A DNA stretch of 64,000 nucleotides from Enemella dayhoffiae (GCF_002250625.1 NZ_NMVQ01000046.1:90606-154605), one strand, 5' to 3'; counted from the first letter of the stretch, positions 25,378-34,099 are shown. The notes: generated by a model not told the origin, from the sequence alone. A program made the numbers and translations.

Positions 25378-26254
25378 CGGCCTTCTTCTCGATCTGGCGG
25401 ATCCGCTCCCGGGTGACCCCGAACCGTTGACCGATCTGGTCCAGCGTCTGCGGGTCGCCGTCGACGAGCCCGTTGCGCAGGCACAGCACCTGGAAGGAGC
25501 GGTCGTCGAGGTGGGTGCGGACGTCGGCGACGAAGCGCTGCAGCGCCGCCTCATCGAGGACCGCGTCCCCGTCGTCCGGCCGCTCCGGCAGCCATTCGGC
25601 GGCAGCCGGGTCGGACAGCTCCGACTCCCAGGACAGGTGCTCGGCGACGACGGCGCGCACCTTGGTGAGCTCGTCGGCGCTCCACCCGAGCTCGGCGCAC
25701 AGCTCCGCGTCGCTGGAGCGGCCGTCGCGGCGGAGCCGACGCTCGGCCCGTCGCAGCGTCTCGACCCGATCGTGGACGTGCACCGGCAGCCGGATCACCC
25801 TGCTCTCGTTGGCGATCGCGCGATCGATCGCCTGTCGGATCCACCACACGGCGTAGGTGGAGAACTTGCTGCCCTGGCCGGGATCGAACTTCTCCGCGGC
25901 CTGCAGCAGGCCGAGGTTGCCCGCCTGCACCCGATCCTCCAGCGGCAGGGTGTCGGCGGTGGCCAGGGCGACCTGGACCACCAGGCGCTGGTTGTGGCGG
26001 ATGAAGGTGTCCCGCGCCTCGGCCCGATCGGCGGCCGCCTCGGCGAGTCGGGCCCGGTCGTCGGGATGCAGCCGACGGGCGCCCGCGAACTCGACCGCCA
26101 ACTCGGTCGACGCGTCACCGGCCTGGATCCGCAGGCCCAGCTCCGACTCCTCGGCGGCGGTGAGGATTCGGTGGTCGCGCAGCCGCCGCGCCCACTCGGG
26201 ATCGCCGTCGATCCACCTTTGCCGTGACACCGGCGGTCTCATCTGCACCTTCAT
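25340..26254 (-). CDS. Sigma-70 family factor, group 2 (SigA/HrdB-like)
   Basis: A 304-residue RNA polymerase sigma factor. Region 2 is canonical (N-L-G-L-L-Q-A-A-E-K-F-D, then F-S-T-Y-A-V-W-W-I-R-Q-A-I), region 3 follows, and region 4.2 has the helix-turn-helix T-L-D-Q-I-G-Q-R-F-G-V-T-R-E-R-I-R-Q-I-E. Region 1.1 and the long acidic N-terminus of the principal sigma factor are missing, which marks a nonessential group 2 factor. AAAGGG lies 5 nt before the ATG. Region 2.4/4.2 residues are close to the primary sigma, so it probably reads similar promoters under stress or stationary phase (inference). Confidence 0.9.
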   Translation of the reverse strand: MKVQMRPPVSRQRWIDGDPEWARRLRDHRILTAAEESELGLRIQAGDASTELAVEFAGARRLHPDDRARLAEAAADRAEARDTFIRHNQRLVVQVALATADTLPLEDRVQAGNLGLLQAAEKFDPGQGSKFSTYAVWWIRQAIDRAIANESRVIRLPVHVHDRVETLRRAERRLRRDGRSSDAELCAELGWSADELTKVRAVVAEHLSWESELSDPAAAEWLPERPDDGDAVLDEAALQRFVADVRTHLDDRSFQVLCLRNGLVDGDPQTLDQIGQRFGVTRERIRQIEKKAVTLLRERLPQPT

Positions 26255-26367
26255 CGCTGCCCTTTCGTTGCCGTTGTCGAAAACGTTAGAGGGCCGGTCC
26301 GACAGTCATCGGGGAGCGAGCCGAAGTGGCCGAGTGGGGCCGGTTCAAGTACCCTCTGGGAGTTGCG

Positions 26368-26440
26368 GTCGCATAGCTCAGTTGGTTAGAGCACCTGCCT
26401 TACAAGCAGGGTGTCGGGGGTTCGAGTCCCTCTGCGACCA
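26368..26440 (+). tRNA. tRNA-Val (TAC anticodon)
   Basis: The acceptor stem GGTCGCA/TGCGACC closes a complete cloverleaf; the anticodon stem CCTGC/GCAGG carries the loop CTTACAA with anticodon TAC, reading GUA/GUG valine codons. The discriminator is A and the CCA end is not encoded. A decayed gene fragment follows on the other strand. Confidence 0.95.
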
Positions 26441-26710
26441 CCGTTGTGAGCCTCACCCGTTTCGCCGGCCGCGCAGCGGCCCAGTCGGTGCATGCCCCGA
26501 CCGGTCAGGTGCATCGCGGTGCCGACGCTGATCACCGCACGCAGCACGTGTGGCAGCGCGGGAGCGTGGTCGTCGCGATAGCGCAGATGCCAGCCTTCAC
26601 CGTCGTGGTTGGTCATCCGCGGGTACGCCGAGGCGGCGGTCCGCCGGGTGGACCTCCAGGCGTACGCCGAACAGCCGCCGACCCCGGTCAGCGCCGAGAT
26701 CGAGCCCAAT
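26441..26710 (-). pseudogene. Remnant of a CGNR zinc-finger/ABATE-type regulator gene
   Basis: The 301-bp gap after tRNA-Val contains no intact gene. On the minus strand one frame reads W-H-L-R-Y-R-D-D-H, then a helix-rich stretch, then G-R-G-M-H-R-L-G-R-C-A-A, which resembles the end of the ABATE domain and the start of a CGNR zinc finger. The finger itself (C-G-N-R) and a proper start are missing, and the frame runs into the tRNA. I take it as a 3'-truncated remnant next to a tRNA end, a common recombination point. The resemblance is by eye only. Confidence 0.35.
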
Positions 26711-26728
26711 CCTGTCCGGGCTGCCAGC

Positions 26729-26741
26729 TAGGGTCGAGCGG
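26729..26741 (+). promoter_or_regulatory. Leaderless -10 element for the alpha/beta hydrolase
   Basis: TAGGGT (26729-26734) is followed by 7 nt and the GTG at 26742, with no ribosome-binding site. The same hexamer and spacing occur before recG and, with 6 nt, before tetR. Confidence 0.5.
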
Positions 26742-27992
26742 GTGAGTGAGAGCTATCGCATTGGCCCCCTGCCGTTGACCGAGCACACCATCACCGTGCC
26801 GCTGACCACCGATCCCGGTGACCAACGCACCATCGACGTGTTCGCCCGGGTGGTGGCCCGTGAAGGTGGGGAGGACCTGCCCCATCTGGTGTATCTGCAG
26901 GGTGGGCCTGGCGTGGAGGCGCCGCGGCCGACCCTGGAACCGACGGAACCGTCCTGGCTCCCCGCGGCTCTCGAGCACTACCGGGTGGTGCTGCTGGACC
27001 AGCGCGGGACCGGCCGCTCGACCCCGGTCGGAGATCACCTACTCACCGATCGCAGCGCCGACGAGGTGGCCGAACATCTCACCCACCTGCGCGCAGACGG
27101 CATCGTGCGCGACGCGGAGGCGATGCGCGAACACCTGGGCGTACGCCGCTGGAGCGTGCTGGGCCAGTCGTTCGGCGGGTTCACCCTGCTGCACTACCTG
27201 AGCCGGCACGCCGACTCGGTCGCCGAGGCGTACTTCACCGGAGGTCTCTCCGCGATCGGCCGACACTGCGACGACATCTACGCCAGCTGTTATGAGCTGA
27301 TGCGGCAACTCTCCGAGGCGTACTATCGGCGCTTTCCTCATGACCGCGAAAAAGTCCGGCGGCTCGTCGACCTTGCCGCGGCCGGGGAGCTGGTGCTGCC
27401 CGACGGCGAGGTCGTGTCGGTGAGCCGGTTGCGCAATGTGGGTCACCAGCTCGGCGCCGACCACGGCTGGCGATCCCTGCACTGGCTGCTCGAGCTCGAT
27501 CCGCGATCGAACGCGTTCCGGTACGACCTGGCGGCCGCAATGTCCTACCGGGGCAGGAACCCGCTCTACTACGTGCTGCACGAGTCCTCGTACGCCGACG
27601 GGTGCGTCACAGACTGGTCGGCCGAGCGGACCGAACCAGACGACTTCGCCGACGACCCGACCCTGTTCACCGGTGAGCACGTTCGCCGGGAGTGGCTGGA
27701 CACCGTCCCCGCATTCCGTCCCTGGGCCGAGGTCACCCGCATCCTGGCCCAGCACGACTGGCCGCAACTCTATGACGCCGACGCCCTGCGCCAGAGCGGC
27801 GCCGTCGGTGCCGCGGCGGTGTATCTGAACGACGCCTTCGTCCCCTTCGACTTCTCGATGCAGACCGCGGCCCTGCTGCCGGGGGTGCACCCCTGGGTGA
27901 CCAGTGAGCACGAGCACAGCGGGTTGCGGACCAGCAACGGTCGGGTGCTGGGCCGGCTGATTGAGCTCGCCAAGGGGTCGCGCGTCCGCTGA
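26742..27992 (+). CDS. Alpha/beta hydrolase, prolyl aminopeptidase-like
   Basis: A 416-residue cytoplasmic hydrolase related to the S33 proline iminopeptidases. The oxyanion segment Q-G-G-P-G near residue 52, D-Q-R-G-T-G-R-S near 89 and the nucleophile elbow G-Q-S-F-G-G near 145 are all S33 marks; the cap inserted after the nucleophile is large, as in the longer (about 420-residue) branch of the family. The catalytic His is probably in the final S-E-H-E-H-S-G-L. The GTG start is chosen from the -10 box 7 nt upstream; the open frame extends further but without signals. Confidence 0.87.
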   Translation: MSESYRIGPLPLTEHTITVPLTTDPGDQRTIDVFARVVAREGGEDLPHLVYLQGGPGVEAPRPTLEPTEPSWLPAALEHYRVVLLDQRGTGRSTPVGDHLLTDRSADEVAEHLTHLRADGIVRDAEAMREHLGVRRWSVLGQSFGGFTLLHYLSRHADSVAEAYFTGGLSAIGRHCDDIYASCYELMRQLSEAYYRRFPHDREKVRRLVDLAAAGELVLPDGEVVSVSRLRNVGHQLGADHGWRSLHWLLELDPRSNAFRYDLAAAMSYRGRNPLYYVLHESSYADGCVTDWSAERTEPDDFADDPTLFTGEHVRREWLDTVPAFRPWAEVTRILAQHDWPQLYDADALRQSGAVGAAAVYLNDAFVPFDFSMQTAALLPGVHPWVTSEHEHSGLRTSNGRVLGRLIELAKGSRVR

Positions 27993-28027
27993 CGCGATGT
28001 CGAGCAGAGGACGGCCTCGGCCGCAGG

Positions 28028-29293
28028 TCAGCTCGGATCGTGTGCGTCCCGCAGCGCCCGAGACGGCGCGATCGCCTGCCCCGACCGGGAATGGCCGCTG
28101 CGCGCACGCGCCGCACGCCGGCCCCGCGGTCTCGCGGCCAGCGCCCACACGCCGACCGCGACGACGAACAGCAGGGCGGTGAACCCCGGCATGGTCGACA
28201 GCCACAGCTGACCCGGGCCATATTCGGTCGTCACCCCGGGCGAGCCGGGTAGCCGCAGCTGCGGCTCGAGGGTCAGGATCCCCATGCAGACGAGCCCGAC
28301 CCAGCGCAGCCATCCCGCAGAGATCTGAGCCAGGCAGACGATTCCGGGCAACACCCAGGTCAGGTGGTGGGTCCACGCGACCGGGTTGGCGAGGGTTGAC
28401 CCCACCCCGACGGCGGTCAGGGCGAGCAGCTCCTTGCCCGCCCGATGCGCGAGCCAGGCGGCGATCAGGCACAGCAGCAGCAGTGCGGCGCTCAGGATCA
28501 GCCCGAGCGTACGCCCCTGCTCGACCCCCTGGAACCGTTGCACGGTGGACATCACCGAGATGTTCCAGATCAGCCCGTACACCACCGGGTTGGCCCCCGA
28601 GTCACCGGCCATCAACCGTTGCCAGTAGCCGGTTGCGGCGGTCGGCATCACCGCGAAACCCGCCAGTACGGTCGCGGCGAAGACGCCGCATGCCCAGGCG
28701 GCAGCCCGGAATCGGCGGGTGAGCAGCAGATAGACGATGAAGGCGGCCGGGGTCAGTTTGATCGCCGTGGCCAGGCCGATCAGCACCCCCTGGGGCAGCC
28801 AGCGCCGCCCCGGTGGATCGATCAGGTCCAGCACGACCAACCAGAGCAGCAGGACGCCCAACTGCCCGAACTGGATGCCGGTCTGGAACGGCAGGAGCAG
28901 CACCACCGTCGCGGCGGCACCAAAACCGAGCTGCCACGCCCGACGAAAACCGAGTCGGTGCAGCACGCCCAGACACATCAGCCCGTTCAGTGCCGCCCAG
29001 ACGATGGCGGTCACCGGCCAGGGGATGGGGCGCAGCAGCAACGCGGCGATCGCCGCGAAGGGTGGATAGATGTAGGCGAAGACCCCCGGATCGGTCACAT
29101 AGACGTCACCGCCGTGCAGCACCTTTCCGGCGGCATTCCAATAGACGTAGAGATCCTCGGCCCTGGACCACCACCGCGGATCCTCCGGTTCGCGGACCGG
29201 ATAGAGGCTGGCATACCAACCGGCCGCGCACGCCACCAGGGCGGCACCGACCAACGCCACCCAACGGCCGACGTTCTCCCTGATTCGGGTCAC
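28028..29293 (-). CDS. GT87-type alpha-mannosyltransferase, third copy
   Basis: A 421-residue polytopic GT-C enzyme with the same landmarks as the two at 3184-5799: an acidic first loop (E-D-L-Y-V-Y near 46), F-A-Y-I-Y-P-P-F near 75, Q-F-G-Q-L-G, K-L-T-P-A and W-T-H-H-L-T-W. About 11 helices, then a basic C-terminal tail. It is alone on its operon, leaderless (TAGGGT, 6 nt, GTG at 29293), and ends 36 bp from the convergent hydrolase. Three such enzymes in one window suggest an elaborated mannolipid or lipoglycan. Confidence 0.84.
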   Translation of the reverse strand: MTRIRENVGRWVALVGAALVACAAGWYASLYPVREPEDPRWWSRAEDLYVYWNAAGKVLHGGDVYVTDPGVFAYIYPPFAAIAALLLRPIPWPVTAIVWAALNGLMCLGVLHRLGFRRAWQLGFGAAATVVLLLPFQTGIQFGQLGVLLLWLVVLDLIDPPGRRWLPQGVLIGLATAIKLTPAAFIVYLLLTRRFRAAAWACGVFAATVLAGFAVMPTAATGYWQRLMAGDSGANPVVYGLIWNISVMSTVQRFQGVEQGRTLGLILSAALLLLCLIAAWLAHRAGKELLALTAVGVGSTLANPVAWTHHLTWVLPGIVCLAQISAGWLRWVGLVCMGILTLEPQLRLPGSPGVTTEYGPGQLWLSTMPGFTALLFVVAVGVWALAARPRGRRAARARSGHSRSGQAIAPSRALRDAHDPS

Positions 29294-29349
29294 ATCGGCA
29301 CCCTAGTGGGCGCCGCTCGATCAGCGAGGGAGCCCGGCCGCGCGTCCGC

Positions 29350-29955
29350 TCAGATCCAACCGCGGTCCGCGGCGATGCGGGCGGCCTCGTGGCGGTTGGC
29401 CGCGCCCAGCTTGGCGGCGGCCGCGCTGAGGTAGTTCCGCACCGTGCCGGAGGAAAGCGACGCCCGCTGGGCGATCTCGTCGACGGGGGCGCCGTCGCGG
29501 GCGTACGTCAGCACGTCGGCCTCCCTGGGGGACAGCGGTGAGTCGCCGGCGCCGATCGCTTCGGCGGCCAGTTGCGGGTCGACGTGACGGCCCCCACCGG
29601 CCACCGTCCGGACCACCTTGGCCAGCTCACCGGCCGACACCGTCTTCGGCAGGAAACCCTTCACCCCCACCGATAGCGCCGACTTCAGATAGCCGGGTCG
29701 CCCGTGCGAGGTGAGGATGATGCACCGGCACTGCGGCAGCTCAGTGGCCAGCAGTCGGGCCACCTCGATGCCGTCGGGTTCGGGCATCTGCAGGTCGAGC
29801 AGGGCCACGTCGGGGGAGTGCTTGCGGGCTGCGGCCAACGCCTCCGGTCCCGACGCCGCCCGGGCCACCACCTCGAGGTCGTCCTCGAGCGCGAGCAGGC
29901 CCTCCAGGGCGTCGCGGATCAGGTTCTCGTCGTCGGCGATCAGCACGCGGATCAT
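29350..29955 (-). CDS. NarL/LuxR-type response regulator
   Basis: A 201-residue two-component response regulator. The receiver domain has D-D-E at 9-11, the phospho-acceptor Asp in L-L-D-L-Q-M-P near 53, the switch Thr in I-L-T-S-H-G and Lys in F-L-P-K-T. The C-terminal LuxR-type helix-turn-helix begins at L-S-P-R-E-A-D-V-L. The ATG at 29955 overlaps the histidine-kinase stop (ATGA), so the two are translated together. DesR/LiaR-like in architecture. The stimulus is unknown. Confidence 0.93.
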   Translation of the reverse strand: MIRVLIADDENLIRDALEGLLALEDDLEVVARAASGPEALAAARKHSPDVALLDLQMPEPDGIEVARLLATELPQCRCIILTSHGRPGYLKSALSVGVKGFLPKTVSAGELAKVVRTVAGGGRHVDPQLAAEAIGAGDSPLSPREADVLTYARDGAPVDEIAQRASLSSGTVRNYLSAAAAKLGAANRHEAARIAADRGWI

Positions 29956-31127
29956 CGGATCTCCTTCGCAGGTCGCGGTGCGCTGGGCACGGCGGCGGTC
30001 ACGGTGAACCAATCGCCCTCCGGCTGCACGGTGAGTCGGCCGCCGACGGCCTCGAGCCGGTCGGCCATCGACGGCAGGCCGGTGCCGGTGGACTCCGTGG
30101 CCGGACGGCCGCCGGCGCCGTCGTTGGTGAGCGTCAAGGTGGTCTCCGTGTCCGCTCCGGAGCCGACGGCCAGGGCGATCGTGACCCGGCTCGCTCGCGA
30201 GTGCCGCAGGATGTTCGTGGCCGCCTCCCGCACCACCCAGGCCAGGGTGTCGGCGTACGCCGGAGGCTCGGTCCGCCCACCCGCGACGGTGCAGTCGATC
30301 CCCGCCGAGTCGAGCAACGCCCTGGCTCCCTCCAGCTCTTCGCTGAACGAGCTGACCCGCTCGCCGCGGACCACCTTGCGCACCTCGCTGCCGGCGCCGT
30401 TGGCGATCTCTCGGATCTGGGACATCTCGGCCGCCGCCTCGCCGCTGCGGCCGCGACGGGCCAGTTCTGCCGCCAGTTCGCTCTTCACCGAAATGGTGGC
30501 AAGGGTACGCCCGAACACGTCGTGCAGGTCCCGGGAGATCCGCAGCCGCTCCTCGGCCAGGGCCAGCTGGGCCTGCGCCGCCTGCGCCTGGTGCACCTCG
30601 CCCATCACCCGCAGCATCCACGCGGTGAGCCAGAAACCCCAGACCAGGAACCAGACCAGGAAGATCGCGCCGATCACCTGGACGCCGTCGTAGAACAGGG
30701 CGAGCACGCCGAGCAGCCCACTGGTGACCACCGTGAACAGTGCGACCATCCGCGCCGACAGGATCGGGCTGATGCTGGCCATGGCCAGGATCAGCGGGAC
30801 CACGGCCAGCAGCAGTCCGTGATACCAGATCGTGACCACGGTCGTGGTGGCCACCAGCGCGACGGCCCAGAGGGGGAGCAACCACCGCGGCCGTGCCTGC
30901 TGGTCGTTCAGCATCCGGGCCAGCGCCCAGTTCGTCACCTTGACGTTCAGCACCAGCGACACGATCAGCAGACCCACCACCAGGACGGTGACCGGTGTCG
31001 CCCATTTCTTGGGGTCGATCAGCAGCACCTGCACCAGGTTCCAGCCGAGCATCAGGTACAGGCTCCAGCGCACGTAGAGCTCGAATCTACGTGCGCCGGT
31101 GGCAGACCATCTGGGCATCGTGCCCAT
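29952..31127 (-). CDS. DesK/LiaS-type sensor histidine kinase
   Basis: A 391-residue membrane kinase. The N-terminal half has about five to six transmembrane helices with almost no extracellular loop, an intramembrane-sensing layout. A coiled coil leads into a HisKA_3 domain with the phospho-acceptor in S-R-D-L-H-D-V-F-G, and the ATP-binding domain has N-box R-E-A-A-T-N-I-L-R-H-S and a G-T-G-L-P-S-M lid. It starts 4 nt after the CPBP protease gene and overlaps the response regulator, so the three form one operon. Membrane or cell-wall stress is the usual cue for this class. Confidence 0.92.
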   Translation of the reverse strand: MGTMPRWSATGARRFELYVRWSLYLMLGWNLVQVLLIDPKKWATPVTVLVVGLLIVSLVLNVKVTNWALARMLNDQQARPRWLLPLWAVALVATTTVVTIWYHGLLLAVVPLILAMASISPILSARMVALFTVVTSGLLGVLALFYDGVQVIGAIFLVWFLVWGFWLTAWMLRVMGEVHQAQAAQAQLALAEERLRISRDLHDVFGRTLATISVKSELAAELARRGRSGEAAAEMSQIREIANGAGSEVRKVVRGERVSSFSEELEGARALLDSAGIDCTVAGGRTEPPAYADTLAWVVREAATNILRHSRASRVTIALAVGSGADTETTLTLTNDGAGGRPATESTGTGLPSMADRLEAVGGRLTVQPEGDWFTVTAAVPSAPRPAKEIR

Positions 31128-31131
31128 TGTG

Positions 31132-32100
31132 TCAGCGGGTCGGCTCGGCCGGGCCGGTAACCGGGCACGGCCCAGTACGCCACCAGACGACGGCGGCGGT
31201 GACGACCAGCATGGCGGCCGGGATCATCATGTGTACGCTGCCCGCTCCGGCGGAACGGTCGAACCCCTTGTCCAAATCGGACTGGAGGATCAGGCCGACC
31301 AAGGTGGCGAGCACGTTGTTCACCGCGTGCACCAGCACCGGCAGCTCCAATCCGCCGGTACGCCAAGCGATCAGGGCCAGACAGGCACCGAAGGTGAAGT
31401 AGTAGAGATTCAGCCAGACGTCGGTGGACGCGTGGGCAACCATGAACAGCAGGCTCGACACGAGCACACCGAGCACCAGCCCGGCGCGGGGGCCGCCACC
31501 CCAGCTGGCCGCGACCCGCAGCGCGAGCCCACGGAAGGCGTACTCCTCACCGGCGGCCTGGAAGGGGATGATCAGCAGGCCGATGGCGGCGTACGCGATC
31601 ACGTCGATCATCGGCATCGGCTTCGTCGGTTGCGGAATCAGAGAGCTGAAAGCGACCATGTAGACGGTCCAGACCGGCACCACGACCAGGGCGGCCCGGC
31701 CCAGCAGACGCCAGCGGAAGCGGCTGAAGACCGAGTGCAGGGAGCGTGCCGGTACGCCGAACATCAGCCGCTGGATGCCCATGCTGATCGGGATCAGGGT
31801 GGCCAGGCCGGCCACGCCGGAACCCAGCAGAGCGGGGCTCATCGTGGGCGAGCCGTTCGCCGGGGAATAGCGGCCGGTCAGCAGGTCGATGCCGATGCCG
31901 ATGCTTCCGAAGACTGCCATCTGCACGCCGAAGGTGACCAGGAGGAGCAGCAGGGCCAGGATGCCGCGCCAGGCCGCGGGGCGTTCGATCGCGAGGCGCT
32001 GCTGGTACTCGTGGGCCGGCGCGGCCGTGGGGCCGGCGCCGTGGGCAGCGACGGGGGAGTGGGGGAGGACCAGTGGCGGAGTGGGGGATGAATCGCTCAT
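31132..32100 (-). CDS. CPBP family intramembrane metalloprotease
   Basis: A 322-residue polytopic protein of the CPBP (Abi/CaaX-like) family. The first motif E-E-Y-A-F-R-G near residue 190 and the His motifs V-A-H-A-S-T-D and V-H-A-V-N-N-V supply the expected catalytic Glu and metal-binding residues. The N-terminal about 45 residues are Pro/Ala-rich and cytoplasmic. It is the first gene of an operon with a DesK-type kinase and a NarL-type regulator and lies next to a decayed copy of itself. CPBP members can mature peptides or give bacteriocin immunity; nothing nearby encodes a peptide, so the role stays open. Confidence 0.9.
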   Translation of the reverse strand: MSDSSPTPPLVLPHSPVAAHGAGPTAAPAHEYQQRLAIERPAAWRGILALLLLLVTFGVQMAVFGSIGIGIDLLTGRYSPANGSPTMSPALLGSGVAGLATLIPISMGIQRLMFGVPARSLHSVFSRFRWRLLGRAALVVVPVWTVYMVAFSSLIPQPTKPMPMIDVIAYAAIGLLIIPFQAAGEEYAFRGLALRVAASWGGGPRAGLVLGVLVSSLLFMVAHASTDVWLNLYYFTFGACLALIAWRTGGLELPVLVHAVNNVLATLVGLILQSDLDKGFDRSAGAGSVHMMIPAAMLVVTAAVVWWRTGPCPVTGPAEPTR

Positions 32101-32199
32101 GGCTCCATGCTCGACCCGGAAGCGGGCGCCGACCCCTGCGCCGTGGCACCACTTCCCGGGCGCTCTGCACGGGTCGGTGGTGACAAATGTCAGATCGAC

Positions 32200-32709
32200 T
32201 CAGCCCGCTGCCGGGGCCGGTGCCGGTGTCGCTGGAGGGTCGACCTGGCCGCGGGCCGGTCCGTTGGGGGTCTGGATCCAGCCCACCACGGCGACGAGCA
32301 CGTTCACCGCCACCGGGAGCAGGATCATCGGCGATGCCTTCTGATCACCCGCGGTGATCGTCTTGTTCAGGTCTTCCGACATCGCCAGACCGACGAGGAA
32401 GTTGGTCACATTGGTGGGCGTGCAGCAGGATCAGCATCTCCAGTCCGGCCGTTCGTCAGGCGACGACGGTCATCGAGACGCCGAAGACGAAGTAGGAGAG
32501 GTTCTGCCAGAAGTCGACCGAGCCGTGCGCGAGGGCGAGGGCGGCGCTGTTCACGATGGCCGCGACGACCAGGAGCACCAGGGTCAGGATGCCTTTACCC
32601 ACCGAGATGCGGTTGCGGTCAGGGTCTCCTGGTAGGTGTAGCCGGCCGGTCGCGACTGCGTGGGGCAGGCCGTGGTCGCCTCGGGGCGTGCGCTGGTCAG
32701 GCGTCCCAT
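32200..32709 (-). pseudogene. Decayed second copy of the CPBP protease gene
   Basis: On the minus strand, fragments in three frames align with the neighbouring intact CPBP protein: G-S-V-D-F-W-Q-N-L-S-Y-F-V-F-G against A-S-T-D-V-W-L-N-L-Y-Y-F-T-F-G, then R-T-A-G-L-E against R-T-G-G-L-E, then N-V-T-N-F-L-V-G-L against N-V-L-A-T-L-V-G-L. Lesions: the Trp codon before R-T-A-G-L-E is TGA; an extra C in GCCCACC shifts the frame after L-L-H-A; another shift lies near the N-terminus; and the middle, including the E-E-x-x-x-R motif, is gone (about 170 codons remain against 322). A candidate ATG is at 32709. Not functional as a protease. Confidence 0.75.
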
Positions 32710-32754
32710 GATGACCTATCGGGATGGGTCATCGGTAGCCGCTAGGCTGCCGGC

Positions 32755-33513
32755 ATGAGCCAGGTCTGGGCCCACCGGGGGGCGTCGGCGTACTCCCCGG
32801 AGAACACGATCGAGGCCTTCCGGCTGGCCGAGCAACAGGGTGCGGACGGGGTGGAGCTGGATGTCCACCTGAGCGCCGACGGCGAAGTCGTGGTGATCCA
32901 TGACGAGACCGTGGACCGGACCAGCGATGGTACCGGTGAGGTGTCGCAGATGACGCTGGAATCCCTGCGTGGCTTGGATTTCAGCAACGGTCTGGACGGG
33001 TTTCGTGACGTGCGGATTCCGACCCTGGCCGAGGTGTTCGAAGAGTTGCGGCCCGGCGGGATGCTGATCAACCTCGAGCTGAAGACCAACCTGAACTTCC
33101 AGCCGGGGATAGAGGCGCGGGTGGTCAGGCTGATCCGCGACCTGCGGATGGGGGAGCGGGTGCTGGTCAGCTCGTTCAACCACCATTCGCTGAAAACCGT
33201 TCAGCAGGCGGCCCCGGAAATCCAACTGGGGTTGCTGTTCAGCGAGATCCTGCTCATGCCGTGGGAGTATGCCCGATCCTTCGGTGCGGTGGCGATCCAT
33301 CCGGCGTACAACTTCCTGCGGGTGAACGGGGCGGTCGAGCTGTGCCACGCCGCGGGGGTGCGGATCCATCCGTGGACGATCGACGACCCCGAGCACCTGC
33401 GCTGGGCGATGGGTCTCGGGGTCGATGCCGTGATCAGCAACGTGCCCGACCGGGCCCTGGCCCAGCGCGCTGGGCTGGAGGGTGCCGGGGCGGTGCGGTC
33501 AGCGGGTCTGTAG
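32755..33513 (+). CDS. Glycerophosphodiester phosphodiesterase
   Basis: A 252-residue TIM-barrel phosphodiesterase that releases glycerol 3-phosphate from glycerophosphodiesters. W-A-H-R-G at residues 5-9 with P-E-N-T near 17, and the metal ligands E-L-D-V-H near 38 and H-D-E-T near 53, are the GDPD signature. There is no signal peptide, so it acts in the cytoplasm. Start by leaderless rule: TAGGCT at 32743-32748, 6 nt, ATG. Its last 15 bp overlap the convergent YqeY gene. Confidence 0.93.
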   Translation: MSQVWAHRGASAYSPENTIEAFRLAEQQGADGVELDVHLSADGEVVVIHDETVDRTSDGTGEVSQMTLESLRGLDFSNGLDGFRDVRIPTLAEVFEELRPGGMLINLELKTNLNFQPGIEARVVRLIRDLRMGERVLVSSFNHHSLKTVQQAAPEIQLGLLFSEILLMPWEYARSFGAVAIHPAYNFLRVNGAVELCHAAGVRIHPWTIDDPEHLRWAMGLGVDAVISNVPDRALAQRAGLEGAGAVRSAGL

Positions 33514-33960
33514 CCGCGCCTTCACCAGCGCCGCCACCTTGCCGCCCTCGGCCCGACCGGCGGCGCGGGCGTTGACGGCCTTGATCACCTGGCCCATCTG
33601 CTTCATCGACACATCCGGTCCGGCGGCGGCGACCTCCTCGGTGACCAGGGCCGCCAGCTCGTCGTCGGTGAGCGGCTGTGGGAGGTAGCGCTGCAGCACC
33701 TCAACCTCGGTGCGCTCCACCTCGGCCAGCTCCTCGCGGCCGGCGGCGGTGTACGCCTCCGCGGAGTCCTTGCGCTGACGTACCTGCTTGGTCAGGATCG
33801 CCTGCTCCTGGTCGGCGGTCAGCTGATGCGCGGACTCGCCGGACACCTCCTCGGTCTGGATCGCCGTCAGCGCGGCGCGCAGCACCTTGGTGGTCTCAGA
33901 ATCACGGGCCTTCATGCTGGCGGTCATGTCGGCGCGCAGACGGTCCTTGAGCTCGGCCAT
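33499..33960 (-). CDS. GatB/YqeY domain protein
   Basis: A 153-residue helical protein of the YqeY family, related to the tail domain of the GatB amidotransferase subunit. Marks are the N-terminal L-K-x-R-L-R-x-D-M-x-x-S-M-K, the E-E-V-S-G segment, and V-I-K-A-V-N-A-R-A-A-G-R-A-E-G-G near the end. A role in tRNA-dependent amidation or tRNA binding is proposed for the family but unproven. An RBS-like AAAGGA precedes the ATG. Confidence 0.9.
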   Translation of the reverse strand: MAELKDRLRADMTASMKARDSETTKVLRAALTAIQTEEVSGESAHQLTADQEQAILTKQVRQRKDSAEAYTAAGREELAEVERTEVEVLQRYLPQPLTDDELAALVTEEVAAAGPDVSMKQMGQVIKAVNARAAGRAEGGKVAALVKARLQTR

Positions 33961-34019
33961 CGGGGAGTCCTTTCGCGGGGGATTACCTGTTCATCCTGCC
34001 ACGTCCGCACTGGCTGAGT

Positions 34020-34099
34020 CCCACGTTGGCTTGGCCTGTCGAAGCCCCACGTTGGCTGAGCCTGTCGAAGCCACCCCACGTTGGCTGAGCCTGTCGAAG
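34020..34099 (+). repeat. Three tandem copies of a 25-bp repeat
   Basis: The unit CCCACGTTGGCTGAGCCTGT plus CGAAG occurs at 34046-34070 and 34075-34099 exactly, and with two changes at 34020-34044. The core TGAGCCTGTCGAAG and its complement also occur at 38447-38465, 48021-48066 and, with one change, 21460-21478. This begins an 821-bp stretch (33961-34781) without an intact gene. Confidence 0.8.
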
